Shown: positions 1 through 8,280 of the stretch, one piece after another
Numbering within the stretch: position 1 is the first letter of the stretch
How the letters are laid out: every line of letters begins with the position of its first letter
Assembly: GCF_014643535.1 (NCBI RefSeq)
Contig: NZ_BMJQ01000031.1
Location: 1-38,890 of the forward strand
Length of the DNA: 38,890 nucleotides
Reading direction: 5' to 3'
Source of the DNA: Aliidongia dinghuensis
Lineage (GTDB): Bacteria > Pseudomonadota > Alphaproteobacteria > ATCC43930 > CGMCC-115725
Position numbers and translations under genes: made by a program
The notes under the pieces: model-generated
What the model saw: only the letters and a program-made list of their open reading frames with translations
Databases searched by the model: none
Told to the model about the DNA's origin: nothing

Positions 1-2
1 CG

Positions 3-314
3 CTCAACCGGCACCTGTGGCTGCTCGACACGATCGTGACCGCCGCCCCGCTCTTGGGCTTGCTCGGCACCATCCTCGGCATCATCGACACGTTCACGGC
101 GCTTGCCCAGTCCGGCATCTCCGACCCGTCGGGCGTCAGCGCCGGCATCGGCACGGCGCTGTTCGCAACCGCGCTCGGCATCTCGGTCGCGGTCTACGGC
201 CTCGTCTTCCACAATGCCTTCCACGAGCGCGTGCATCGCATCGGCGACGACATCAAGATCCTGCTGATCCGCGCCGGCACGCACGAGGCCTCGACCGCCC
301 TCGCCGCGGCCTGA
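3..314 (+). CDS. ExbB/TolQ/MotA-family proton channel subunit, 3' part only
   Basis: The 5' end lies outside the window; the visible frame gives about 103 C-terminal residues. They contain two hydrophobic stretches typical of the last two membrane helices of ExbB/TolQ: one around APLLGLLGTILGIIDTF, with the family's G-L-L-G-T-x-x-G pattern, and one around GIGTALFATALGISVAVYGLVFHN. ExbB and TolQ form the inner-membrane proton channel that powers TonB-dependent import or cell-envelope maintenance. The usual partner gene, exbD or tolR, is not seen downstream. The frame closes with TGA and the next SD-preceded start is 33 bp away. Family assignment is firm; ExbB versus TolQ cannot be decided from this piece. 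Confidence 0.85.
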   Translation, partial: LNRHLWLLDTIVTAAPLLGLLGTILGIIDTFTALAQSGISDPSGVSAGIGTALFATALGISVAVYGLVFHNAFHERVHRIGDDIKILLIRAGTHEASTALAAA

Positions 315-346
315 GCGCGAACGCCGGCTTCGGGGGAAGGAGCGGC

Positions 347-472
347 ATGACGAAGCGCGCAAAAGCCTACAGCCTTGCCGGTGTCCTGCTGCCGGCGGGG
401 CTCGTCGAGGCGCCGCAAACATTACCAAAAGCCAATCTTCCGGCCTTAGAATGGCAAGGAAATCGCTGCTAG
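347..472 (+). CDS. Small 41-residue ORF after exbB, possibly a truncated gene
   Basis: ATG at 347 is preceded by a strong Shine-Dalgarno sequence, GGGGAAGGAG at 333-342, at a spacing of 4. The frame gives a basic N-terminus and a short hydrophobic stretch (residues about 8-19, like the start of a signal peptide), then ends at 472. No family was recognised. The second half overlaps the 24-bp box at 422-445. It could be a genuine small protein translated with exbB, or the 5' stub of a gene cut off when the efflux island arrived; the stub reading is inference. An exbD start would be expected here, but the residues do not resemble ExbD. Confidence 0.35.
   Translation: MTKRAKAYSLAGVLLPAGLVEAPQTLPKANLPALEWQGNRC
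422..445 (+). promoter_or_regulatory. 24-bp shared box, copy 1, upstream of the response regulator
   Basis: The bases TTACCAAAAGCCAATCTTC, then one variable base and GGCC, recur at 5712-5735 with a single mismatch over 24 positions. This copy lies about 90 bp before the GTG start of the response regulator. A TAGAAT hexamer at 447-452 could serve as a -10 element just downstream. Likely an operator for the OmpR-type regulator itself (autoregulation), which is inference from position and repetition. Confidence 0.6.
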
Positions 473-534
473 TCTCCGCCTTGATGCCGGTCGCAGCTCT
501 CCCGTGCGCGACCGGCTTGGCGGTGGAGGAACGG

Positions 535-1212
535 GTGAAGATCCTGTTGATCGAAGACGATCGGGAGACGGCCGACTACGTGACCCAGGGCCTGAGCGAG
601 GAAGGCCACAATGTCACGATCGCCGCGGATGGCCGCGACGGCCTGTTCCGCGCCGCCGGCGAGAGCTGGGACCTGCTGATCGTCGATCGCATGCTGCCCG
701 GCCTCGACGGGCTGTCGCTGGTCAAGACGCTGCGCGGCGGCCAGGTGACGACGCCGATTCTGTTCCTGACGACGCTGGGCGGCATCGACGACCGGGTGAG
801 CGGCCTCAACGCCGGCGGGGACGACTATCTGATCAAGCCCTTCGCCTTCGCCGAGCTGGTGGCGCGGGTGGCGGCCCTCGGCCGCCGGCCGCCGGCGCCG
901 GTCGCCCAGACGACGATCCGCGTCGGCGACCTCGAGATCGACCTGCTCTCCCGGATCGTGCGGCGCGGCGGCGAGGAGATCACGGTGCAGCCGCGCGAGT
1001 TCCGGCTGCTCGAATATCTGATGCGCCACGCCGGCCAGGTCGTGACGCGGACGATGCTGCTTGAGAATGTCTGGGATTTCCATTTCGACCCCAGGACCAA
1101 CATCGTCGAGACCCATATCAGCCGGCTGCGCGGCAAGGTCGACAAGGGCTTCGATGCGGAACTGATCCATACGGTGCGCGGCGCCGGGTATTGCCTCCGT
1201 GCGCCCGCCTAG
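535..1212 (+). CDS. OmpR/PhoB-family response regulator
   Basis: A 225-residue two-component regulator that binds DNA when phosphorylated by the adjacent kinase. The receiver domain (residues 1-115) shows the acidic pocket E7-D8-D9, phospho-acceptor D51 in LLIVDRMLPG, and the conserved Lys in YLIKPFAF. The C-terminal winged helix (about 125-222) has the recognition-helix pattern NIVETHISRLRGKVD and the closing IHTVRGAGY. GTG at 535 is chosen because GGTGGAGGA lies just upstream and the receiver fold starts at VKILLIEDD. An upstream in-frame ATG at 451 would add 28 residues without homology. The stop overlaps the kinase start by 14 bp. Closest in style to metal- or drug-responsive regulators that control RND pumps. 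A likely target is the box found here and at 5712. Confidence 0.93.
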   Translation: MKILLIEDDRETADYVTQGLSEEGHNVTIAADGRDGLFRAAGESWDLLIVDRMLPGLDGLSLVKTLRGGQVTTPILFLTTLGGIDDRVSGLNAGGDDYLIKPFAFAELVARVAALGRRPPAPVAQTTIRVGDLEIDLLSRIVRRGGEEITVQPREFRLLEYLMRHAGQVVTRTMLLENVWDFHFDPRTNIVETHISRLRGKVDKGFDAELIHTVRGAGYCLRAPA

Positions 1213-2548
1213 GCTCTTTCGCACCACCAGCTTCCGGCTGACCCTGATCTACGCGACGGTGTTCACAGCGTCGGTCGTCGTGCTGTTCGCCGTCATCTAT
1301 TGGTCGACCGCCGGCTTCATGGCCCGCCAGATGGACGTGTCGGTCGATGCTGAGCTCACCGCCCTCCTGGACGGCCAGCCGGCCAAGGGGCTCGACCATC
1401 TCCGCCAGGAGGTCGACGAGCGGATCCGGCAGGCGCCGACCGGGTTCTTCTATCTGCTGCAGAACGCCAAGGGCGAAGTGCTGGCGACCAACCTGCCGCG
1501 CCGCGCCGTAGCGCTGCATCATGTCAACGCGCCGAGGCCCAAGCTGTTCGAGGACGGCACGGAGGCCCACGGGTTCCATGGCCGCGGCGTGGTTACGACC
1601 GACAACGCCTATCTCTTCGTCGCGAACGACAATTTCCAGCTCGAGGAGATGCAGGAACTCGTCGCCCGCGCCTTCGCCCTGGCTCTCGTCCTGACGCTGG
1701 TCCTGGCCTTGGGCGGCGGTGCGCTGATGAGTGCTGGCCTGTTGCGCCGGGTCGAAGCGGTGAGCCGGGCCAGCCGGGAGATCGTCGACGGCGATCTCGA
1801 ACGCCGCATGCCGGTCGCCGGCACGGACGACGAGTTCGATCATCTCGCCGCGAGCCTCAACACGATGCTCGACCGGATCCAGGGGCTGATGGAAGGGCTG
1901 CGCCAGGTGTCGAACGACATCGCCCACGACCTGCGCACGCCGCTCACCCGGCTTCGCCACCGGCTCGAGCTCGCCCGGCGCCGGGAGGGGACGGTCGAGG
2001 GCCTGAACACCGCGCTCGACGGTGCCATCCAGCAGGTCGACGACATCCTCGACACGTTCGGAGCGCTCCTGCGCATCGCCCAGATCGAGGGCGGCGCGCG
2101 GCGCGGCACCTTCGCGAGCGTCGACCTGAGCGAGCTCGTACAGGGCCTGGCCGAAACCTACCAGCCGGTCGCCGAGGAGAAGGGGCAGCGGCTCGAGCAC
2201 ACGGTCACGGACGATCTCCGTGTCCGCGGCGATCGCGAGCTCATCGTCCAGATGCTGGCGAACCTGATCGAGAACGCGATCCGCCATGCGCCGGCGCGCG
2301 CAACGATCCAGGTGACAGCGCGGCGCACGAACGGTCGGCCGGAGATCGTGGTCGCGGACGACGGGCCGGGCATCCCGGCCGTGTTCCGCGACCGGGTGTT
2401 CCAGCGCTTCTTCCGCCTGGAGGAGAGCCGCACGACGCCCGGCAGCGGGCTCGGGCTCAGCCTCGTCGCGGCCGTGGCGGCACTCCATCAGATCGAGATC
2501 GAGCTCGGCGACAACCGGCCCGGCCTCGTCGTCACGCTGCGTTTTTGA
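1199..2548 (+). CDS. Two-component sensor histidine kinase
   Basis: A 449-residue inner-membrane kinase. It has one membrane helix near residues 12-35, a periplasmic sensor loop of about 120 residues, and a second helix near 155-178. A HAMP linker follows, then the dimerisation/phosphoacceptor helix with H243 in DIAHDLRTPLTRL, and a HATPase domain with N box NLIENAIRHAP, G1 box DDGPGIP and the G2 motif GSGLGLSLV. The GTG start overlaps the regulator stop by 14 bp, indicating translational coupling. It should phosphorylate the regulator in response to a periplasmic signal, plausibly a metal or toxic compound, and so control the pump genes downstream. No metal ligand cluster is obvious in the periplasmic loop, so the signal is unknown. 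Confidence 0.93.
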   Translation: MRPPRLFRTTSFRLTLIYATVFTASVVVLFAVIYWSTAGFMARQMDVSVDAELTALLDGQPAKGLDHLRQEVDERIRQAPTGFFYLLQNAKGEVLATNLPRRAVALHHVNAPRPKLFEDGTEAHGFHGRGVVTTDNAYLFVANDNFQLEEMQELVARAFALALVLTLVLALGGGALMSAGLLRRVEAVSRASREIVDGDLERRMPVAGTDDEFDHLAASLNTMLDRIQGLMEGLRQVSNDIAHDLRTPLTRLRHRLELARRREGTVEGLNTALDGAIQQVDDILDTFGALLRIAQIEGGARRGTFASVDLSELVQGLAETYQPVAEEKGQRLEHTVTDDLRVRGDRELIVQMLANLIENAIRHAPARATIQVTARRTNGRPEIVVADDGPGIPAVFRDRVFQRFFRLEESRTTPGSGLGLSLVAAVAALHQIEIELGDNRPGLVVTLRF

Positions 2549-2572
2549 GCGCGCGACCATGAGCCGGTCCCG

Positions 2573-5500
2573 ATGAACATCCCCGCCTTCTTCATCCGGC
2601 GTCCGATCCCGACCGGCCTCCTGATGGTCGCGATCCTGGCCTTGGGCGTCGTCGGCTACAGCCTGCTGCCGATCGCGACGCTGCCGCAGGTCGATTTCCC
2701 GACCATCCAGGTGTCGGCCGCATTGCCGGGTGCCAGCGCCGAGACCATGGCCTCCTCGGTCGCGGCCCCGCTCGAGCGTGCGCTCGCCCAATTGCCCGGC
2801 GTCCTGCAGCTGACCTCGTCGAGCACGCTCGGGAAGACGTCGATCAACATCCAGTTCGCGCTCGACCGCCAGATCGACGGCGCCGCGCAGGACGTGCAGA
2901 CGGCGATCAACAGTGCCGAAGGCGATCTGCCAAAGAACCTGCCGAGCCCGCCGACCTACCACAAATCGAACCCGGCGATCTTTCCCATTCTGTCGCTGAT
3001 GCTGACCTCGCCGTCGCTGCCGATCGAGCGGGTCGACGCCTATGCCGACGACTACCTGATCCCGCAGCTGGCCCGTATCGAAGGCGTCGGGCTCGTCGAC
3101 ATGAACGGCGAGCAGAAGCCGGCGATCCGCATCCAGGTCCGGCCGGCAACGCTCTCGGGCCTCGGCCTCACGCTCGAGGACGTGCGCAGCGCCATCGCCC
3201 AGGCGACGGTGGACGGGCCCAAGGGATTGTTCGACGGCGACAGCCAGTCGACAGCCATCGCCGCGAACGACCAGCTGACCGACATCGCCGGGTTCCGCAA
3301 CCTCGTCATCGCCCATCACGCCGGGCGCGCGGTGCAGCTCAAGGACGTGGCGGACGTCCTCCACGGGGCCGAGGACGTCCGGAACCGCGGCTGGTTCAAT
3401 CGCGACCGGGCGATCATGGTCGATGTCCACCAGCAGCCCGGCTACAACGTCGCCGCCACGGTCGATCGGGTGAAGGCGGCGCTGCCGATCATCCTCAAGA
3501 CGCTGCCGCCGTCGATCAAGGCGACCGTGTTCGGCGACCGCACCCAGACGATCCGCGCGACGGTCGCAGATGTCGAGCGGACGCTGATCCTCTCGGTGCT
3601 GCTGGTCGTGGCCGTGGTCTACGCCTTCCTGCGGGAATGGCGTGCCACGCTGATCCCGAGCCTCGCCATCCCGCTGGCGCTCGTCGGCACCTTCGGCGTC
3701 ATGGAGCTCCTCGGCTACAGCCTCGACAATTTCTCGCTGATGGGCCTCGCCATCGCCGTGGGATTCGTCGTCGACGACGCGATCGTCGTGGTCGAGAACA
3801 CGGCGCGGCATCTTGCGATGGGCAAGGGCGCGCGACAGGCGGCGATCGACGGCGCCGGCGAGGTCGCCTTCACCATCCTGTCGATCACCGTCTCGCTCGT
3901 CGCGGTCTTCATCCCGATCCTGTTCATGGGCGGCATCGTCGGGCGCATCTTCCGCGAGTTCGCGGTGACGGTCAGCGTTGCCGTGCTGATCTCGGGCGTC
4001 GTGTCGGTCACCCTGTCGCCGATGCTGTGCGCCCATCTGCTCCGGCGCAACGCTGCGGCACGCGACGAGTACGAGACGGCGCGCGGCTTCGCCCGGCTGA
4101 CGCCGTTCTACGCGCGCAGCCTGCGCTGGGCGCTGCGCCACCCGGGAACGATGCTGCTCGTCACCATGGCGACGCTTGCCGTGACCGTGACGCTCTATGC
4201 CGTCACGGCCAAGGGCTTCATCCCGGAACAGGACACGAGCCAGCTTGCCGGCGTCACAGAGGCCGCACCGGACATCTCGAGCGCCGCCATGGCGGAAAAG
4301 CAGCAGGAGATCGCGCGCATCGTTCTCAAGGACCCGGACGTGGTCGAGCTGTTTTCGTCCCTGGGATCGAACGGGCTCAATACCGGCCGCATGACCATCA
4401 ACCTGCGCCCGGTCGGTGAGCGGCGGGCCGATGCGCAAACGATCATCCAGCGCCTGCGCCGGGCGGTGGCCCCCGTTGCAGGGGCGGCGCTGTTCCTGCA
4501 GCAGCGCCAGGACATCCAGGTCGGCGCGCGGCCGAGCAAGACGCAATATCAATACACGATCGAGGACCCGAACGTCGGCGAGCTGTTCCATTGGGCGCCG
4601 ATCCTGACCGACGCGCTCCGCACGCTGCCTGAGCTGACCGGCGTGACGAGCGATCTGCAGGCCCAGGGGCCGCAGACCAACCTCGCGATCGACCGCACGA
4701 CGGCGGCGCGCCTCGGCGTCACGGTCCAGCAGATCGACGATGTGCTCTACGATGCGTTCGGCCAGCGCCAGGTCGCGACGATCTTCTCGCAGCTCGACCA
4801 GACGAAGGTCGTGCTCGAGCTGGAGCCGCGCTGGCAGCGCGACCAGGAGACGCTCGCGTCCCTCTATGTCCGTTCGAGCGAAACGGGCGGGCTGGTGCCG
4901 CTCAACACCTTCGTCTCGCTCGGCCAGAGCCTGGCGCCGCTCAGCATCAACCATCAGGACCAGACCCCGGCGGTCACGCTCTCCTTCAATCTCGCGCCGG
5001 GTGTCGCGCTCGGCGAGGCGGTGAGCGCGGTCGAGGCGGCCCGCCAGCGCATCCAACTGCCCGATACGATCATGGGCGGCTTCCAGGGCACGGCGCAGGC
5101 GTTCAAGGCGTCGCTCTCGAGCCAGCCCTACCTCATCCTGGCGGCGATCCTGGCGATCTATCTGGTGCTGGGCATGCTCTATCAGAGCCTGCTGCATCCG
5201 ATCACCATTCTGTCGACCCTGCCGTCGGCGGGCTTGGGCGCGCTGCTGGCGCTCGGTGCCACCGGATTCGAACTTTCGGTGGTCGGCGTGATCGGCATCC
5301 TGCTGCTGATCGGCATCGTCAAGAAGAACGGCATCATGATGGTCGATTTCGCGCTCGAGGCGGAGCGTGGCCAGGGACTGCCCGCAGCCGTCGCGATCTA
5401 CGACGCCGCCATCCTGCGCTTCCGGCCGATCATGATGACGACCATGGCGGCGCTGCTGGGCGCCGTGCCGCTGGCGCTCGGACGCGGGGCAGGCGCCGAG

Positions 5501-5689
5501 CTGCAGCGGCCGCTCGGCATCGCGATCGTCGGCGGCCTTGTCGTCTCGCAAGTGCTCACACTCTACACCACGCCGGTCGTCTATGTGGCGCTCGACCGGC
5601 TGGCGCAGGCGCTACACGCCCGCCGCGGCAAGGCCGTAGCGCCTCAAGGATCCACGCCTCAAGGATCGGCGTCCCGGTCCGCCGACTAG
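2573..5689 (+). CDS. RND multidrug efflux permease (HAE1/MdtBC type), without its own adaptor gene
   Basis: A full-length 1038-residue RND inner-membrane proton/substrate antiporter. The N-terminus (MNIPAFFIRRPIPTGLLMV) is like MdtB/MdtC. TM4 carries the paired aspartates D401-D402 in GFVVDDAIVVVEN, and TM10 carries the essential lysine K918 in GIVKKNGIMMVDF, so the proton-relay residues of drug-type pumps are complete. It follows the kinase by 24 bp and probably shares its transcript. There is no membrane-fusion protein immediately beside it; the only adaptor and outer-membrane factor in the island are downstream with the second permease. The SD at the ATG is weak. The last 20 codons include a small duplication (GCCTCAAGGAT twice). 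Substrate unknown. Confidence 0.95.
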   Translation: MNIPAFFIRRPIPTGLLMVAILALGVVGYSLLPIATLPQVDFPTIQVSAALPGASAETMASSVAAPLERALAQLPGVLQLTSSSTLGKTSINIQFALDRQIDGAAQDVQTAINSAEGDLPKNLPSPPTYHKSNPAIFPILSLMLTSPSLPIERVDAYADDYLIPQLARIEGVGLVDMNGEQKPAIRIQVRPATLSGLGLTLEDVRSAIAQATVDGPKGLFDGDSQSTAIAANDQLTDIAGFRNLVIAHHAGRAVQLKDVADVLHGAEDVRNRGWFNRDRAIMVDVHQQPGYNVAATVDRVKAALPIILKTLPPSIKATVFGDRTQTIRATVADVERTLILSVLLVVAVVYAFLREWRATLIPSLAIPLALVGTFGVMELLGYSLDNFSLMGLAIAVGFVVDDAIVVVENTARHLAMGKGARQAAIDGAGEVAFTILSITVSLVAVFIPILFMGGIVGRIFREFAVTVSVAVLISGVVSVTLSPMLCAHLLRRNAAARDEYETARGFARLTPFYARSLRWALRHPGTMLLVTMATLAVTVTLYAVTAKGFIPEQDTSQLAGVTEAAPDISSAAMAEKQQEIARIVLKDPDVVELFSSLGSNGLNTGRMTINLRPVGERRADAQTIIQRLRRAVAPVAGAALFLQQRQDIQVGARPSKTQYQYTIEDPNVGELFHWAPILTDALRTLPELTGVTSDLQAQGPQTNLAIDRTTAARLGVTVQQIDDVLYDAFGQRQVATIFSQLDQTKVVLELEPRWQRDQETLASLYVRSSETGGLVPLNTFVSLGQSLAPLSINHQDQTPAVTLSFNLAPGVALGEAVSAVEAARQRIQLPDTIMGGFQGTAQAFKASLSSQPYLILAAILAIYLVLGMLYQSLLHPITILSTLPSAGLGALLALGATGFELSVVGVIGILLLIGIVKKNGIMMVDFALEAERGQGLPAAVAIYDAAILRFRPIMMTTMAALLGAVPLALGRGAGAELQRPLGIAIVGGLVVSQVLTLYTTPVVYVALDRLAQALHARRGKAVAPQGSTPQGSASRSAD

Positions 5690-5711
5690 CAACCTCGTCG
5701 CTCCGCGAAGG

Positions 5712-5735
5712 TTACCAAAAGCCAATCTTCGGGCC
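5712..5735 (+). promoter_or_regulatory. 24-bp shared box, copy 2, upstream of the outer-membrane factor gene
   Basis: Same box as at 422-445, with one mismatch at the 20th base. It lies in the 106-bp gap after the first RND gene, about 60 bp before the ATG of the outer-membrane factor. Its presence before each of the two transcription-unit starts suggests that the response regulator at 535 controls both units. Confidence 0.6.
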
Positions 5736-5795
5736 ATCGCACTGCAACATGGAGAGTGCCATGGTCCAACCCGTCTCCAGCAACGAAGGGTCGCC

Positions 5796-7202
5796 ATGTC
5801 TCGGACTTTCCGGCGGGCGCGCCGGGCGGCTCAGTTCCTGTCGTCCTGCGCCCTGCTAGCCGCCTGCGAGAGCTATCAGTCGCTGCCGCTGCCGGCAGCA
5901 CCGCATCTCGCTGGCGATCCGGCGAGCCTCCGGCACGATCTGCCGCCAGATTGGCCGGCGGGTGCGGCGGTGGCGCTCGACCCGACCCAGCCGCTCGACG
6001 CGGCCGGCTTCGCGATCCTGGCGCTCGAGAACAACCCGGACCTGATCGCTGCCCGCAACGACCGCGGCGTCGCCGAGGCTCAGGTGCTGCAGGCCGGCCT
6101 GCTGCCCAACCCGCAGCTCAGCGGAAACTACACGCCGCTGCTGACCGGCCCCGCACGTTTCGATGCCTGGACCGCCGGCTTCACCGAGGACATCAAGGCG
6201 CTCGTAACGCTCTCGGCGCAGCGCAAGGCGGCACGCCTGGACGCGCGCAAGGTCGACGCCGACCTGCTGTGGCAGGAATGGCAGGTGATCGGCAAGGCGC
6301 GCCTGCTGTTCGTCGATTCGGTCGAGCAGCAGAAACTCCACGAGGTGCTGATGGAGAATCGCGCCCTGTTCGCGGCCCGCGCCGAGCGCAGCCGGAAGGC
6401 GCTCGCCGCTGGCGACATCGACCTGGCGACGGCGGCACCGGACCTGACCGCGCTCGGCGATCTCGACAAGCAGATCCACGATCTGGACCGGCAGATGCTG
6501 ACCCGTCAGCATGACATCGACGCGCTGCTCGGCCTTGTCCCCGATGTGGCGCTGAAATTCGTCGATCATGTCGACCTGCCGCCGATCGACCCGGCGGCGG
6601 CCGAACACGACCTCGCGAACCTGCCCCGCCATCGCCCCGACCTTATCGCGCTGCAGCTCGCCTATGGCGCCGAGGAGGAGAAGGTGCGCGGTGCGGTGCT
6701 GGCGCAGTTCCCGGCGTTGCTGCTCGGCGGCACCGGCGGCAGCGACACGAGCCACGTGGGCACATTCGGACCGCAGATCACGCTCGATCTGCCGATCTTC
6801 AACCATAACCAAGGCAATATCGCGATCGAGCGCGCGACGCGCCAGAAGCTGCACGACGAGTACAAGAGCCGGATCGATGCGGCCTCGGGCGAAGTGACCG
6901 CGATGCTGCGCGAGCAGGCGCTGCTCGCCCACCAGATCGCAACGGTGCGCGAGGATCTTTCACGGGCGACGGAGATCGCGGACCGCGGCGATCGCGCGTT
7001 CCGCGCCGGCAATATCGACGAACGCGGCTATGTCGATCTGCAGATCGTCCGGCTCGGCAAAGAGCAGGAACTCGTCGGTCTCGAACAGTCAGAGCTCGAA
7101 CAACAGGTCGCCATTGCGACGCTGACCGGAGCCGGCACGCCGGCCATCGACCTGCCAACGTCGGAAATGGCGCCGCCGGAAGTGGCGGCGGCCACGGAGT
7201 GA
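5796..7202 (+). CDS. Outer-membrane efflux lipoprotein (TolC/CusC/CzcC-like)
   Basis: A 468-residue outer-membrane factor forming the exit duct of a tripartite RND pump. The N-terminus has a basic segment, a hydrophobic core and a lipobox ending LLAAC (Cys about residue 24), so the mature protein should be lipid-anchored. Two internally similar halves contain the NPDL(I)AA-type helices of this family: LENNPDLIAARNDRGVAEA in the first half, and RPDLIALQLAYGAEE followed by LDLPIFNHNQG in the second. The DLPIFN/NQGN motif is diagnostic of OEP repeats. An alternative upstream frame at 5756 has no homology. It is followed after 4 bp by the adaptor gene and is the first gene of the second unit. Confidence 0.92.
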   Translation: MSRTFRRARRAAQFLSSCALLAACESYQSLPLPAAPHLAGDPASLRHDLPPDWPAGAAVALDPTQPLDAAGFAILALENNPDLIAARNDRGVAEAQVLQAGLLPNPQLSGNYTPLLTGPARFDAWTAGFTEDIKALVTLSAQRKAARLDARKVDADLLWQEWQVIGKARLLFVDSVEQQKLHEVLMENRALFAARAERSRKALAAGDIDLATAAPDLTALGDLDKQIHDLDRQMLTRQHDIDALLGLVPDVALKFVDHVDLPPIDPAAAEHDLANLPRHRPDLIALQLAYGAEEEKVRGAVLAQFPALLLGGTGGSDTSHVGTFGPQITLDLPIFNHNQGNIAIERATRQKLHDEYKSRIDAASGEVTAMLREQALLAHQIATVREDLSRATEIADRGDRAFRAGNIDERGYVDLQIVRLGKEQELVGLEQSELEQQVAIATLTGAGTPAIDLPTSEMAPPEVAAATE

Positions 7203-7206
7203 TCCC

Positions 7207-8280
7207 ATGAAGATGCCTCTCCTGCTGCTGGCGGCCGCCCTTGCGGCGCCGCTGCCCAACGTGACCAAAGCGGCCCTCGCTGACGACGCGCCGGCGAGCG
7301 TGCTGGTCTCGACCGTGCCGGTCAAACAGGGCAGCGTCGCGGAAACGATCGTCGCCTACGGCGTCGTCGGGCCGGCGCCGGACGGCACGGCCAACATCAG
7401 CCTGCTGCGCGCCGGCCAGGTGCTGAAGCTGCGCGTCGCGCCGGGCGAGACGATCCGCAAGGGCGACCCGCTCGTCGATTTCGGCGCCGATCCGGCGACG
7501 ATCGCGACCTATGACCAGGCGGTCTCGGCACTCGCCGCCGCCAAGGACGATCGCACGCGGACCGCTGAGCTGCTGGCCCAGCAGCTCGCAACGCGCGCCC
7601 AGCTCACCCAAGCCGACAAGGCGGTCGCCGATGCGCGGAGCGCGCTCGACGCGCTCGACCGTTCGGGCGGCGGCAAACCGGTCGAGACGATCGCGGCACC
7701 GTTCGACGGGGTCGTCCTGTCGATCGCGGTCGGGCCCGGCGATCGGATCCAGCCCTCCGCCCCGCTGATGCAGCTGGCCCGCGCCGACGCCTTCGTCGTC
7801 TCCGCCGGCATCGAGCCGGCGCAGCGAGCCATGGTTGCGGCGGGAGCAGCGGTCCACCTGGCCGCGCTCGACGGCAAGGCGCCGGCGCTCGAGGGCACGA
7901 TCGCGTCCGTCGCGGGCATGATCGACCCGAAGACGCGCCTCGTCGATGCGCAGATCCACCTGTCTCCTGCGACGGTGCAGGCCGCCCTGCCGGGCGCCGG
8001 CTACCGGGCGACGATCGAGACCGGCCAGCTCAAGGGCTGGATCGCGCCGCGCGAGGCGGTGCTGCTCGACGGCGGCGCCCATGTCTTCCAGGTCGCGGGC
8101 GGCAAGGCCAAGACCGTGCCGGTCAGGATCGTGGGCGAAGTGGGCGACATGAGCGTGCTGGACGGGCCGCTCGAGCCCGGCGCTCCGCTGGTCGTCAGCG
8201 GCAATTACCAGCTGAGCGACGGCGCGGCCGTGCGCGAGCAAAGCGCCGTGGCGGAGCAAGGGACGGACCGGAAACTATGA
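7207..8280 (+). CDS. RND periplasmic adaptor (membrane fusion protein)
   Basis: A 357-residue adaptor linking permease and outer-membrane duct. It has a signal peptide (MKMPLLLLAAALAAPL), then a barrel-sandwich lipoyl half (VAETIVAYGVVGP, then LRVAPGETIRKGDPLVDFG). The short alpha-hairpin (about residues 100-145) contains QQLATRAQLTQADKAVADA. The second lipoyl half is IAAPFDGVVLSIAVGPGDRI, and a beta-barrel and membrane-proximal domain follow. The hairpin is short, as in metal-type or small-hairpin adaptors. The stop codon overlaps the ATG of the second RND gene (ATGA). As the only adaptor in the island it may have to serve both permeases, which is inference. Confidence 0.92.
   Translation: MKMPLLLLAAALAAPLPNVTKAALADDAPASVLVSTVPVKQGSVAETIVAYGVVGPAPDGTANISLLRAGQVLKLRVAPGETIRKGDPLVDFGADPATIATYDQAVSALAAAKDDRTRTAELLAQQLATRAQLTQADKAVADARSALDALDRSGGGKPVETIAAPFDGVVLSIAVGPGDRIQPSAPLMQLARADAFVVSAGIEPAQRAMVAAGAAVHLAALDGKAPALEGTIASVAGMIDPKTRLVDAQIHLSPATVQAALPGAGYRATIETGQLKGWIAPREAVLLDGGAHVFQVAGGKAKTVPVRIVGEVGDMSVLDGPLEPGAPLVVSGNYQLSDGAAVREQSAVAEQGTDRKL

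Noticed and set aside
1118..5551. A 1477-codon open frame antisense to the kinase and first RND gene
   Set aside because: It is Arg/Asp/His/Gln-rich with no domain, and mirrors the codon pattern of real genes on the other strand; a high-GC shadow.
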